Shown here piece after piece: positions 1-9,379 of a DNA stretch of 64,000 nt. Below the pieces are notes generated by a model. The model did not search any database and was not told where the DNA came from. It worked only from the letters and a program-made list of their open reading frames with translations. Within the stretch, counting starts at the first letter, position 1. The number at the start of each line of letters is the position of its first letter. Made by a program: the position numbers and the translations under genes. The stretch comes from Novosphingobium sp. Its GTDB lineage: Bacteria; Pseudomonadota; Alphaproteobacteria; Sphingomonadales; Sphingomonadaceae. Location: positions 1 to 64,000 of the forward strand of contig JAUYQH010000005.1 in assembly GCA_030697365.1 (NCBI GenBank), read 5' to 3'.

Positions 1-1140
1 GGCCGGAACCGGCAAAGTCACCGGTGCGGGCTTCGCGCTTGCCGGGTCGGCGCCTTGCGCCGCGAGGTTGAGCGACCACGCCCGCACCCCTTGCGCCGCG
101 ACCAGTGTCGCCGCGGGAGCGCCCAGCCCGTCCCACAGCACCGGCGGCAGCGCGCCCCCGAACGCTGCAAGCAGCATCGGCGCGCCATCGATCTGCGGAT
201 CGTAGCCGTTCCGCCCGAAGTTGTTCTCGCCCACCGTCACCCGCCGCGGGCTGGGGTTGTAGGTCTTGTCGGTAAACTTGAGCGGATAGGTTATGACCAT
301 CACCCCGCTGGTCGGGTTGCCGTCGATCCGGTTGCCGCGCACCGTGACCCCGTCGTTGGCCATCACCATCACCCCGGTCCCGCGGCGGACACTGGCGACG
401 ATGTTGCCCTTGGGGGCGAAGTTGGGGGTGTCGTTGGCGACGACCAGGTTGTCCTCGACCAGCACGTCGCCCCCGCCCATCACCGGCAGGTTGGGCAGAT
501 CGAACACCAGGATCCCGCCGGTGTTGCGGGTGACGAAGTTGCCGCGGACAATCGCGTTGCGGCTGTTCTCGATCTCGATCCCGGCGACGTTGCCGTCGGC
601 GATCGAGTTGCGGACGGTGATGTCCTTGCTCTGCCCGACGTAGATGCCTGCGTCCGACGCGCCGATCGCGATCACCCCGTCGATCAGCACCCCGGTGCTC
701 TCGACCGGATAGATGCCATAGGCGCCATTGGTTTCCCTGGGTCCGCCGGTCCACTCGGCGCGGACCCGGTAATAGACGATGCGGTCGGCGCCCTTCGACT
801 TGATCGCGTCGCCCTTGGCGTTTTCGACCGCGAAATCGCGCAAGGTAACGTCGTCCGAAGTCACCAGCAGCCCCTCGCCCGCGCCCTGCTGGCCGGTGAA
901 GTCGAGCACCGTCGCCTCCATCCCCGCGCCGCGCACGGTGACGTTCGTTACGTCGAGCGAGAGCCCGTCGGTGAGCATGAAGTGGCCCGGCCCGATCGAA
1001 ACGATATCGCCCGGCTGCGCCAGGATCAGCGCTTCCTGCAAGCGCTGCTGCGCGCCCTCACCCGCGGCGACATCGATGGTTTTGGCGTTCGCGCTTGTTA
1101 TCGCGAGCGAGCCCAGCAACAGTGACGACAGCACCTTCAT
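1..1140 (-). CDS. Parallel beta-helix repeat protein, 3' end truncated by window edge
   Basis: Minus-strand frame open from ATG at 1138-1140 (MKVLSSLLLGSLAITSANAKTIDVAAGEGAQQRLQEAL...). Signal peptide and repeated 'ITVRNS../IVRGN../VLVEDN..' beta-helix rungs. Confidence 0.85.
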   Translation of the reverse strand, partial: MKVLSSLLLGSLAITSANAKTIDVAAGEGAQQRLQEALILAQPGDIVSIGPGHFMLTDGLSLDVTNVTVRGAGMEATVLDFTGQQGAGEGLLVTSDDVTLRDFAVENAKGDAIKSKGADRIVYYRVRAEWTGGPRETNGAYGIYPVESTGVLIDGVIAIGASDAGIYVGQSKDITVRNSIADGNVAGIEIENSRNAIVRGNFVTRNTGGILVFDLPNLPVMGGGDVLVEDNLVVANDTPNFAPKGNIVASVRRGTGVMVMANDGVTVRGNRIDGNPTSGVMVITYPLKFTDKTYNPSPRRVTVGENNFGRNGYDPQIDGAPMLLAAFGGALPPVLWDGLGAPAATLVAAQGVRAWSLNLAAQGADPASAKPAPVTLPVPA

Positions 1141-1215
1141 CGGTCCGTTCTCCCTGCGGTCATAGTGGCGCGGGGGGCGGGAAAAGCAAGACGAACCCCG
1201 GAGCCGGACTAGCCC

Positions 1216-1635
1216 ATGCGCGTCACCGCGATCATCGCCCTCGCCGCCCTTACGATTTCCGCCGCCCACGCCCAGCCCGCGCCGCCGATCGCGGGCAAGT
1301 GGGTAACCGACGACCGCACCGCCATCGTCCTCATCGCCCCATGCACCCCGCGCACCACGACACTGTGCGGCTGGCTCAACCGATTCGTCGTGCCTGAACC
1401 GGCAGGCGGCTTCCTCGACGCCAAAAACCCCGACAAGGCGTTGCGTGCGCGCAAGCTGGTCGGCGTGGCGATCCTGACGGGGCTGAAGCCAGAAGGCGGG
1501 CAATGGACCGGGCGCGGTTACAGCCCGAAAGAGGGCCGCAATTTCAATGCGAAAGTTAAGATCGAGAACGGCAAACTGGAGATGCGCGGCTGCGTCGCGA
1601 TCATCTGCCGCACGGTGGTTTGGACCCGCGACTGA
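1216..1635 (+). CDS. DUF2147-like secreted protein
   Basis: Signal peptide, then 'GKWVTDDRTAIVLIAPC...LCGWLNRF...ILTGLKPEGGQWTGRGYSPKEGRNFNAKVKIENGKLEMRGC', typical of DUF2147. Confidence 0.8.
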   Translation: MRVTAIIALAALTISAAHAQPAPPIAGKWVTDDRTAIVLIAPCTPRTTTLCGWLNRFVVPEPAGGFLDAKNPDKALRARKLVGVAILTGLKPEGGQWTGRGYSPKEGRNFNAKVKIENGKLEMRGCVAIICRTVVWTRD

Positions 1636-1897
1636 GTCCTCCGAGGCAATCGCAGCGATCCGAACAGAAATCGGCTTGCCAGAACCTCTGCGCCGGTTGA
1701 AATTGATCACAACGCAGGGTTCGCACCAACAGGGGGCAGACGTAATCGCGGCGCCCCGCGAAGCGAAGGGCTGCCCATGCCGGACACATTCGATTTCGTG
1801 ATCGCAACGCACCGACGATCATGATCGGCGAGAAAGCGGCGGAGATCGTCGCGGCGGATCATGGGGTGCGGCTGAACGCAATGACAGGAGAGTTTGC

Positions 1898-2194
1898 ATG
1901 ACCGCCTACTTCATAGCGTCCTACCCCATCACCGATCCGGTGGGTTATGAGCACTATCTCCCCGCCGTCATGCCAACCTTGCAAACGGCTGGCTGCGAGG
2001 TTCTCGCCGCCGATTACGCCTCGCAGGCAATCGAAGGTTCGCCGGGCGAAGTGACCGTCATCCTCAAGTTCGCATCGCGGGAGGCGGCGATGACCTGGTA
2101 CGATTCACCCGAATACCAGGCGATCAAGCACCTGCGCACCGATCACAGCGAAGGCACGGCGGTGCTCGTCGATCAGTGGAGCCCGCCGGAATGA
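1898..2194 (+). CDS. DUF1330 domain protein
   Basis: MTAYFIASYPITDPVGYEHYLPAV...VTVILKFASREAAMTWYDSPEYQAIKHLR, DUF1330 signature. Confidence 0.85.
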   Translation: MTAYFIASYPITDPVGYEHYLPAVMPTLQTAGCEVLAADYASQAIEGSPGEVTVILKFASREAAMTWYDSPEYQAIKHLRTDHSEGTAVLVDQWSPPE

Positions 2195-2201
2195 GGCAAA
2201 G

Positions 2202-2978
2202 TTGATGAACGATTTCGAGGGGAAGGTCATCCTGATCACCGGCGCCACATCCGGGCTCGGGGCTACGGCGGCGGTTTCGCTGGCGGGCAAGGGCGCAAAA
2301 GTCGCCATCACCGGACGCCGCGAGGATCAGGGCCGAGCCGTGCTCGCGCAAATCGAGGCAGCGGGCGGCGAAGGCCTGTTCATCAGGGCCGACGTCACCG
2401 TCCGCGCCGATGTTCAGGCAATGGTGGCGACAACGGTCGAGCGGTTCGGGCGGCTCGATGGCGCGGTCAACAATGCCGGGGTGGTGCGGTCGGCGCTCAC
2501 CGCCGCCGCCGACATCAGCGAGGAGAACTGGCTCGCAACCATCGCGACCAACCTGACCGCCGTGTTCCTAAGCATGAAGTTCGAGATCCCCGCGCTTCTC
2601 GCCAGCGGCGGCGGTTCGATCGTAAACATGGCGTCGATGGCCGGGCTGCTCGCCAGCGATATCGGCGGCGCGGACTATGCCGCCAGCAAGCATGGCGTGA
2701 TCGGCCTGACCAAGACCGCCGCGGTCGACTACGGCCAACAAGGCCTACGGATCAACGCGCTGTGCCCAGCCTATTGCCACTCCGAAATGGTCGATCCGTT
2801 CGTCGAGGCCCTGCCCGACCTGTTCGCCAAGGTCGTCAGCCGCCACAGCGCGATGAACCGACTGGGCGAATCGCACGAAGTGGCGGATGCGATCGAGTGG
2901 CTGCTGTCGGCCCGCTCCAGCTTCGTCAACGGCGCTGCCATCCCGCTCGACGGCGGGGAAACAACGCGGCTGTATTGA
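2202..2978 (+). CDS. SDR family oxidoreductase
   Basis: TGATSGLG, NNAG, YAASK motifs, C-terminal LDGG. Confidence 0.92.
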   Translation: MMNDFEGKVILITGATSGLGATAAVSLAGKGAKVAITGRREDQGRAVLAQIEAAGGEGLFIRADVTVRADVQAMVATTVERFGRLDGAVNNAGVVRSALTAAADISEENWLATIATNLTAVFLSMKFEIPALLASGGGSIVNMASMAGLLASDIGGADYAASKHGVIGLTKTAAVDYGQQGLRINALCPAYCHSEMVDPFVEALPDLFAKVVSRHSAMNRLGESHEVADAIEWLLSARSSFVNGAAIPLDGGETTRLY

Positions 2979-2994
2979 GGGGCGGGACCGCCCC

Positions 2995-4503
2995 TCAATG
3001 CCCCAGCGACTTGACGATTTCCTCGACCATCTTCTTGGCATCACCCAGCAGCATCATCGTCTGGTCCATGTAGAACACGTCGTTGTCGACCCCGGCATAG
3101 CCGACTCCGCCCATGCTGCGCTTGATGAACATCACGGTCTTGGCATTTCCCACGTCGAACACCGGCATCCCGTAAATCGGTGACGATTTGTCGGTCTTGG
3201 CCGCGGGATTGACCACGTCGTTGGCGCCGATGATGAAGGCGATGTCGGCCTGGGAGAACTCGCTGTTGATGTCTTCCAGCTCGAACACTTCGTCGTAGGG
3301 GACATTGGCTTCGGCGAGCAGCACGTTCATGTGCCCGGGCATCCGCCCCGCAACCGGGTGGATCGCGTACTTGACGCTGACGCCTTGCTTCTTGAGCTGG
3401 TCGCCCATCTCGCGCAGCACGTGCTGCGCCTGCGCGACCGCCATCCCGTAGCCCGGCACGATGATCACGCTTTCGGCCTGTTCGAGGAGGAACGCCGCAT
3501 CCTCGGCGCTGCCGCGCTTCCACGGGCGGTCGGTCTTGGTGCCGTCGGCGATGGCCCCGGCTTCCGCGCCGAACCCGCCCGCGATCACCGAGATGAAGCT
3601 GCGGTTCATCGCCCGGCACATGATGTACGACAGAATCGCGCCCGAGCTGCCGACCAGAGCGCCCGTGATGATCATCGCGGTGTTGTGCAGCGTGAACCCC
3701 ATCGCCGCCGCAGCCCAACCCGAGTACGAGTTGAGCATCGAGACCACGACCGGCATGTCCGCCCCGCCGATCGGGATGATCAGCAGGAACCCGATCAGGA
3801 ACGCCAGCGCGGTCAGCGTCGCGATCACCCATAACGCTTCGTCCTGCGTGAACCACGCGGTCAGACCGAGGATCGCGGCCAGCGTGCCCAGATTGATCAC
3901 GTGCCGCCCGGGCAGCATGATCGGTGCGCCGCTCATCTTGCCCGCCAGCTTGAGGAAGGCGATCACCGATCCCGAGAACGTGATCGCGCCGATCGCGATG
4001 CCCAGCCCCATTTCGACCCGGCTGACCGGATCGATCGTGCCGTCGGCGGCGAGAATCCCGAACGCTTCGGGGTTGAGATAGGCGGCCCACCCGACCAGCA
4101 CCGCGGCGAGCCCGACGAGGCTGTGAAACGCGGCGACGAGCTGCGGCATCGCGGTCATCGCGATGCGCCGCGCGGTGACGATGCCGATGGTGCCGCCCAG
4201 CGCGATCGCCGCGAGGATCTGGAACAGGACGCGCAAGTCTTGCGACGTGGGTTCGGGCAGCAGCGCGCCGGGCGGGATCGGTGCCTGGGTCAGCAGCGTG
4301 GTGACGACCGCGATTCCCATCCCCGCCATGCCCTGGCGGTTGCCGCGTTGCGAAGTGGCGGGCGAACTCAGCCCGCGTAGCGCGAGGATGAACAGCACCC
4401 CCGAAGCAAGATAGGCGAGCAGCACCCACGCGGGCAGCGCGGCGACGTGTTCGACCACCGCGAGCGGTGCGGGCGGGTTGAGCGGCGGGGCGCCGAGGAT
4501 CAT
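2995..4503 (-). CDS. pntB: NAD(P) transhydrogenase subunit beta
   Basis: Multi-TM N-terminus and NADP domain 'VIIVPGYGMAVAQAQH...KYAIHPVAGRMPGHMNVLLAEA...IGANDVVNPAA'. Confidence 0.96.
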   Translation of the reverse strand: MILGAPPLNPPAPLAVVEHVAALPAWVLLAYLASGVLFILALRGLSSPATSQRGNRQGMAGMGIAVVTTLLTQAPIPPGALLPEPTSQDLRVLFQILAAIALGGTIGIVTARRIAMTAMPQLVAAFHSLVGLAAVLVGWAAYLNPEAFGILAADGTIDPVSRVEMGLGIAIGAITFSGSVIAFLKLAGKMSGAPIMLPGRHVINLGTLAAILGLTAWFTQDEALWVIATLTALAFLIGFLLIIPIGGADMPVVVSMLNSYSGWAAAAMGFTLHNTAMIITGALVGSSGAILSYIMCRAMNRSFISVIAGGFGAEAGAIADGTKTDRPWKRGSAEDAAFLLEQAESVIIVPGYGMAVAQAQHVLREMGDQLKKQGVSVKYAIHPVAGRMPGHMNVLLAEANVPYDEVFELEDINSEFSQADIAFIIGANDVVNPAAKTDKSSPIYGMPVFDVGNAKTVMFIKRSMGGVGYAGVDNDVFYMDQTMMLLGDAKKMVEEIVKSLGH

Positions 4504-4505
4504 GC

Positions 4506-4787
4506 TCAGCGCTCCTTCTTCTTGTACATCGCGAGCATCCGCGCGGTGACCGCGAACCCCCCAAAGATGTTGACGCTCGCCAGCACCACCCCGATCAGCC
4601 CCAGCCAGGTCGCCTCGAACGAGCCTTTAGCAGCCGCCGCAACCAGCGCCCCGACGATGATCACGCTGGAAATCGCGTTGGTCACGGCCATCAGCGGGGT
4701 GTGCAGCGCGGGGGTGACCGACCACACGACGTAATAGCCCACGAAGCAGGCGAGGACGAAGATCGACAGGATCGAGATGAAGTCCAA
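4506..4787 (-). CDS. pntAB: NAD(P) transhydrogenase subunit alpha, membrane part
   Basis: 93 aa: FVGYYVVWSVTPALHTPLMAVTNAISSVIIVGAL. Confidence 0.93.
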   Translation of the reverse strand: MDFISILSIFVLACFVGYYVVWSVTPALHTPLMAVTNAISSVIIVGALVAAAAKGSFEATWLGLIGVVLASVNIFGGFAVTARMLAMYKKKER

Positions 4788-4880
4788 GGCCCGTGTCCCC
4801 CGTCGGCAGTGAAATCAGACCCGGTGTATCGCAACCTGCCACGCCAGTGTCGAGACCTCGAATCGCGGCAATGCCCGGCA

Positions 4881-4920
4881 CGAAGAAAGGCGCCGCCACC
4901 GTTCCCGGCAGCGGCGCCCG
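4881..4920 (-). terminator. Rho-independent terminator downstream of fasciclin gene
   Basis: Minus-strand GGCGCCGC (4911-4918)/GCGGCGCC (4889-4896) hairpin followed by TTTCTT. Confidence 0.65.
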
Positions 4921-4939
4921 CATTTTCCAGCCTTGCGGC

Positions 4940-5561
4940 TTACATCTTGGGCAGCAGGACCCCATCGACGACGTGGACTACGCCGTTCGACTGCATCACG
5001 TCGGCCTGGCTGACATAAGCGGTGCTGCCGCCCATCCCGGCAACTTTGACCTTATCGCCATCCATCGACAGCGTCAGGTTGTCGCCCTGAACGGTCTTGA
5101 GCATGGCCTTGCCCCCGCCGGCTGTGATCTTGGCTGCGAGATCGGCCGCGCTCATCTTGCCCGGCACGACGTGGTAGGTCAGCACTTTGGTGAGGTCGGC
5201 CTTCTTGGCGTCGGTCATCAGGCCATCGAGCGTGGCCTTGTCGACTTTGCCGAACGCGTCGTTGGTCGGCGCGAAGACGGTGAACGGACCGGGGCCCGAG
5301 AGTGTCTCGACCAGTCCGGCCTGCGTCACCGCGGCGACCAGCGTGCTCAGGTTCGGAGCAGCCGAGGCATTTGCGGCGATCGGCTTGTCGGCAAACATCT
5401 CGGCACCGCCGACCATGCTGTTGCCCGCAGCGCCGCTGGGCATCGCGTCCATCGGCATCGTCTCGGCAGCTTCGGTCGCCTCGGGCGCCGGGGCTTCGCT
5501 CGAACAGGCGGCGAGCGAAAGCATGGCGGTACCAGTCATCAGAATCAGGATCGGCTTCATG
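4940..5561 (-). CDS. Fasciclin (FAS1) domain lipoprotein
   Basis: MKPILILMTGTAMLSLAACSSE lipobox; FAS1 motifs 'GPFTVFAPTNDAFGKV', 'LTYHVVPGKM', 'VVHVVDGVLLP'. Confidence 0.92.
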
Positions 5562-5704
5562 TCGATTGTCTCCGGCGGGGGAGGATTGATGTCCGAAGCC
5601 AAGCTCTCCCGTGAGCGCCCGGCCTTGACCCCTGCTGGACCGCAATACGCTTGACGCGGCTTCGGGTTCCTAAGCCGCGAGCAAACCTTCACGCCGCGAT
5701 CGAT

Positions 5705-6826
5705 TCACCCCAAAAGCCTCTCATGCACCACCTTGCCCCCCTTGGTCAGCCGAACCGCATCGCCGATTTCCTCGTCGAGCACGGGCCTGCCCGCCTCCTT
5801 GTCCCAGAACGCGGAGAGGAAGTTGTACAAATTGCGCGCGAACAGCGCCGAGGCGTCGGCCGCCAAATGCGTCGGGGTGTTGGCATAGCCGATCAGCTTG
5901 ACCCCGTGGCGCTCGACCGTCTGGTCGGCGACCGAGCCCTCGACGTTGCCGCCTTGCGCCACCGCAAGGTCGTAGATCACGCTGCCTGGCTTCATCGTCG
6001 CGATCTGGTCGTCTGTCACCAGCCGCGGTGCGGCGCGCCCGGGGATCAGCGCGGTGGTGATGACGATATCCTGCTTGGCGATGTGGCTGGAGACCAGTTC
6101 GGCCTGCGCCTTCTGGTATTCCTCCGACATTTCCGTGGCATAGCCCCCGGCGCCCTCGCCTTCGATCCCGGCGACATTCTCGACGAACACCGGCTTGGCA
6201 CCGAGCGACTGGATCTGTTCCCTGGTCGCCGAGCGCACATCGGTGGCCGAAACCTGTCCGCCCAGCCGCCGCGCGGTGGCGATCGCCTGGAGGCCAGCGA
6301 CGCCCACCCCCATCACGAACACTTTCGCGGCGCTGATCGTCCCCGCCGCGGTCATCATCATCGGGAACGCGCGGCCATAGGCGTTGGCCGCTTCGAGGAC
6401 CGCCTTGTACCCGGCCAGGTTCGATTGGCTGGAGAGGATGTCCATCGATTGCGCGCGGGTGATCCGCGGCATGAATTCCATTGCCAACGCCTCCAGCCCG
6501 GCGCCCGCATAAGCGTCGATCCGCGCGCGTTGCGCGAACGGATCGAGCCCTGCAACGATCCACGCCCCCGGACGGGCGCCCGCGAGCAGCGCGGGATCGG
6601 GACCCTGGACGCCGAGCACGATATCCGCGCCCTTCACCGTCGCCGCAGCATCGCCCAGCGTCGCGCCCGCGGCGTCGAACTGGTCGTCGGGGATCGAGGC
6701 ACCCGCGCCAGCCCCCGTCTCGATAGCCATTTCGGCACCCAGCGCGCTAAACTTCTTGACGGTTTCGGGTGTCGCCGCGACGCGCGTCTCGCCCGCCGCG
6801 CGTTCCTTCAGAACCGCAATCTTCAT
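5705..6826 (-). CDS. pntAA: NAD(P) transhydrogenase subunit alpha, NAD-binding part
   Basis: MKIAVLKERAAGETRVAATPETVKK..., 'GVGVAGLQAIATARRLG'. ORF track extends upstream; first plausible ATG ends at 6826. Confidence 0.94.
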   Translation of the reverse strand: MKIAVLKERAAGETRVAATPETVKKFSALGAEMAIETGAGAGASIPDDQFDAAGATLGDAAATVKGADIVLGVQGPDPALLAGARPGAWIVAGLDPFAQRARIDAYAGAGLEALAMEFMPRITRAQSMDILSSQSNLAGYKAVLEAANAYGRAFPMMMTAAGTISAAKVFVMGVGVAGLQAIATARRLGGQVSATDVRSATREQIQSLGAKPVFVENVAGIEGEGAGGYATEMSEEYQKAQAELVSSHIAKQDIVITTALIPGRAAPRLVTDDQIATMKPGSVIYDLAVAQGGNVEGSVADQTVERHGVKLIGYANTPTHLAADASALFARNLYNFLSAFWDKEAGRPVLDEEIGDAVRLTKGGKVVHERLLG

Positions 6827-6849
6827 CCCCTCTCGCCCCGCGTGGCGCG

Positions 6850-6975
6850 TCAGGAGGCGATGATGAGGACGACGACGACCGCGATGATCGCAGTCAGGGG
6901 TACCGACCACTTCAGCAGGCCGATAAAACCGTCGTAAGTGGCGCTGTGCGCCTTCATATCGTTGCCGGATGCCAT
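6850..6975 (-). CDS. aa3-type cytochrome c oxidase subunit IV-like small protein
   Basis: 41 aa read directly: MASGNDMKAHSATYDGFIGLLKWSVPLTAIIAVVVVLIIAS. Single TM, below ORF-track cutoff. Confidence 0.8.
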   Translation of the reverse strand: MASGNDMKAHSATYDGFIGLLKWSVPLTAIIAVVVVLIIAS

Positions 6976-7117
6976 ATCGCTCAACTCCGTCTGACGTTTC
7001 TATCCTGGCCGCCCATCTATCGCGCCCCGCCGCGCGCGGCAACCGTTCCGGCGTGGCTTAATCGGGTCTTTACCCAATTCCCCTACCGCCCGGGCGAACC
7101 GGAAGGACAGGGAGTTA

Positions 7118-8536
7118 ATGGCCGAGCCCGAAGCGCGCCTGCTCATGCTGATCGACGACGAGCCTGCCCAGTGCCGCCTGATCGCGGCGCTGGCGGCGCG
7201 CGAGGGTTGGCGCACGGTCATCGCGCGCGATTCGGAAACCGCGATCGCCATGCTCGGCACGCGCCAGGGGATGCAGCTTTCGGCGATCGTGCTCGACCAG
7301 TGGGTGCCCGGCGACGAAGCCTGCACGCTGATCGCCGAGCTCAAGAACCGCCGCCCTGCCTTGCCGATCCTGATGTTGACCACCAGCGCCTCGCCGCTGC
7401 TCGCGGTCGAGGCGATGCGGGCCGGGGCCACCGACTATCTGATCAAGCCCGTCGGGCCCGATCGCCTGCTCCAGGCGCTGCGCGCCGCGACCACCCGCGA
7501 GCGCGCCGGCGAGGAGCTTCAGCCGCTTACCGAGAAGATGCCCGCGATCCTCGATTTCGACGCGATGATCGGCGCCGCGCCCAACTTTCGCACCGCGCTG
7601 GCAGTCGCCGCCAAGGCAGCGCGCGCGCACACTCCGGTGCTGATCGAGGGCGAAAGCGGGACCGGCAAGGAGATGCTGGTCCGCGCAATGCACGCCGCCA
7701 GCCCGCGCTCGAAGTCCGGATTGCGCTTCGTCAACATCGGCGGAATCCCCGCCAACCAGGTCGAATCGGTGCTGTTCGGGCATGAGAAAGGCGCGTTTCC
7801 CGGCGCCTTCGATCGCCATATCGGTGCGCTCCAGCACGCCGACGGATCGACCCTGGTGCTCGACGAGATCGACCGCATGCCGCCTTCGGTGCAGGAGCGC
7901 TTCGCCGTTTATCTGGCCACCGGCCAGGTCAAGCCGATCGGCGCGCGGCACAGCTTCCGGATCGACGTGCGGCTGTTTGCAGCGAGCAACGCACCGCTGG
8001 CCGAATTGGTGGAACATGGGCACTATCGCGCCGATCTGGCCATGGCACTGGCGGTCGCCAAGGTCGTGCTGCCCCCGCTGCGCGAGCGATCGGGGGACCT
8101 GCCGGCGCTGGCCCGCCACTTCCTCGCCCGGATCGGCGACCAGCCGGGCCTGCGTCCGCTGGGGATCACCGATGGCGCGCTCAAGCTGCTCTCGGCTTAC
8201 GACTGGCCGGGCAATGTCCGCCAGCTTCAGGCGGTGCTGTTCCGCGCCGCGGTGTTCTGCGACGGCGACGCGCTGACCGCACAGGACTTTCCGCACCTGT
8301 CGAGCCTGCTCGGCACCGACCAGCAGGACAACGCGATGGTCCAGGAGGGCGTGGGCGTGATGCTTTACACCCCCGACGGCAACTTGCGCCCGCTGGAAGA
8401 CATCGAAGCCGACGTGATCCGCCTCGCCATCGGCCACTACCGCGGACGGATGACCGAAGTCGCGCGGCGGCTGGGAATCGGACGCTCGACGCTGTATCGT
8501 AAGCTCGGCGACCTCGGGATCGAAAGCGCGGCGTAG
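7118..8536 (+). CDS. NtrC-family response regulator (REC-AAA+-HTH_8) with atypical GAFPGA loop
   Basis: REC 'LIDDEPAQ...IVLDQWVPG'; Walker A 'GESGTGKE'; 'GHEKGAFPGAF'; Walker B 'TLVLDEID'; 'LPPLRER'; C-terminal Fis-type HTH. Confidence 0.9.
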   Translation: MAEPEARLLMLIDDEPAQCRLIAALAAREGWRTVIARDSETAIAMLGTRQGMQLSAIVLDQWVPGDEACTLIAELKNRRPALPILMLTTSASPLLAVEAMRAGATDYLIKPVGPDRLLQALRAATTRERAGEELQPLTEKMPAILDFDAMIGAAPNFRTALAVAAKAARAHTPVLIEGESGTGKEMLVRAMHAASPRSKSGLRFVNIGGIPANQVESVLFGHEKGAFPGAFDRHIGALQHADGSTLVLDEIDRMPPSVQERFAVYLATGQVKPIGARHSFRIDVRLFAASNAPLAELVEHGHYRADLAMALAVAKVVLPPLRERSGDLPALARHFLARIGDQPGLRPLGITDGALKLLSAYDWPGNVRQLQAVLFRAAVFCDGDALTAQDFPHLSSLLGTDQQDNAMVQEGVGVMLYTPDGNLRPLEDIEADVIRLAIGHYRGRMTEVARRLGIGRSTLYRKLGDLGIESAA

Positions 8537-8599
8537 CGATTTAGGTCGGACGCAGGGCCAAGACCCGCGACCACACCGGCGGCGAAGGGACCCGCGAAC

Positions 8600-9379
8600 T
8601 TGACCCGACTTGCCGGAAAAACCTGTGTCGTCACCGGCGCAGCGCGCGGAATCGGCCGCGCCATATGCGAGGCGTTTCACGCCGAGGGGGCGAAAGTCGT
8701 CCTTACCGACAGTGACGAGGCCGAGGGCAGCGCTGCGGCGCAGTCCATCGGATGCATCTTCGTCCCACTCGACGTGCGCAACGAGGATGGCTGGGCGCAA
8801 CTCGCAAGGATCGTCCCAACCGCCGACGTGGTGGTCAACAACGCGGGGATTACCGGACTGGAGGACGGCGGGGTCCGCCACGATCCGGAACACACCACGC
8901 TCGAGGACTGGCGGGCGGTACACGCCGTAAACCTCGACGGTACTTTCCTGGGATGCCGCTACGCGATCGGCGCGATGAAGCGCGAGGGCAAGGGAGCGAT
9001 CATCAACATGTCGTCGCGTTCGGGGCTCGTCGGCATTCCGGGGGCCGCGGCTTACGCTTCGTCCAAGGCGGCGATCCGCAACCACAGCAAGACCGTGGCG
9101 CTCTATTGTGCGCAGCAGGGCTGGCAGATCCGCTGTAATTCGGTCCACCCCGCAGCGATTATGACAAATATCTGGGAGGGGATGGTCGGCGACGGCCCAG
9201 ATCGCGAGGAACGCATGGCCAGACTGGTCGCCGACACGCCGCTGCGCCGGTTCGGCCGGGTTGAGGAAGTGGCCGCGCTGGCGGTGCTGCTGGCCTCGGA
9301 CGAGGCGACTTATATCACCGGTTCGGAATTCGACATCGACGGCGGCCTGCTCGCCGGTTCTGCGGCGTCTCCCGGTTAG
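8600..9379 (+). CDS. SDR family oxidoreductase
   Basis: [17 protein letters not shown] motifs; C-terminal IDGG. Confidence 0.92.
   Translation: MTRLAGKTCVVTGAARGIGRAICEAFHAEGAKVVLTDSDEAEGSAAAQSIGCIFVPLDVRNEDGWAQLARIVPTADVVVNNAGITGLEDGGVRHDPEHTTLEDWRAVHAVNLDGTFLGCRYAIGAMKREGKGAIINMSSRSGLVGIPGAAAYASSKAAIRNHSKTVALYCAQQGWQIRCNSVHPAAIMTNIWEGMVGDGPDREERMARLVADTPLRRFGRVEEVAALAVLLASDEATYITGSEFDIDGGLLAGSAASPG

Noticed and set aside
1640-1897. Possible short ORF remnant before the DUF1330 gene (MIGEKAAEIVAADHGVRLNAMTGEFA)
   Set aside because: Too short to assign; could be a gene remnant but no family recognised.
7115-9148. 677-aa minus-strand ORF
   Set aside because: Antisense to the NtrC-type regulator and SDR gene; shadow ORF.
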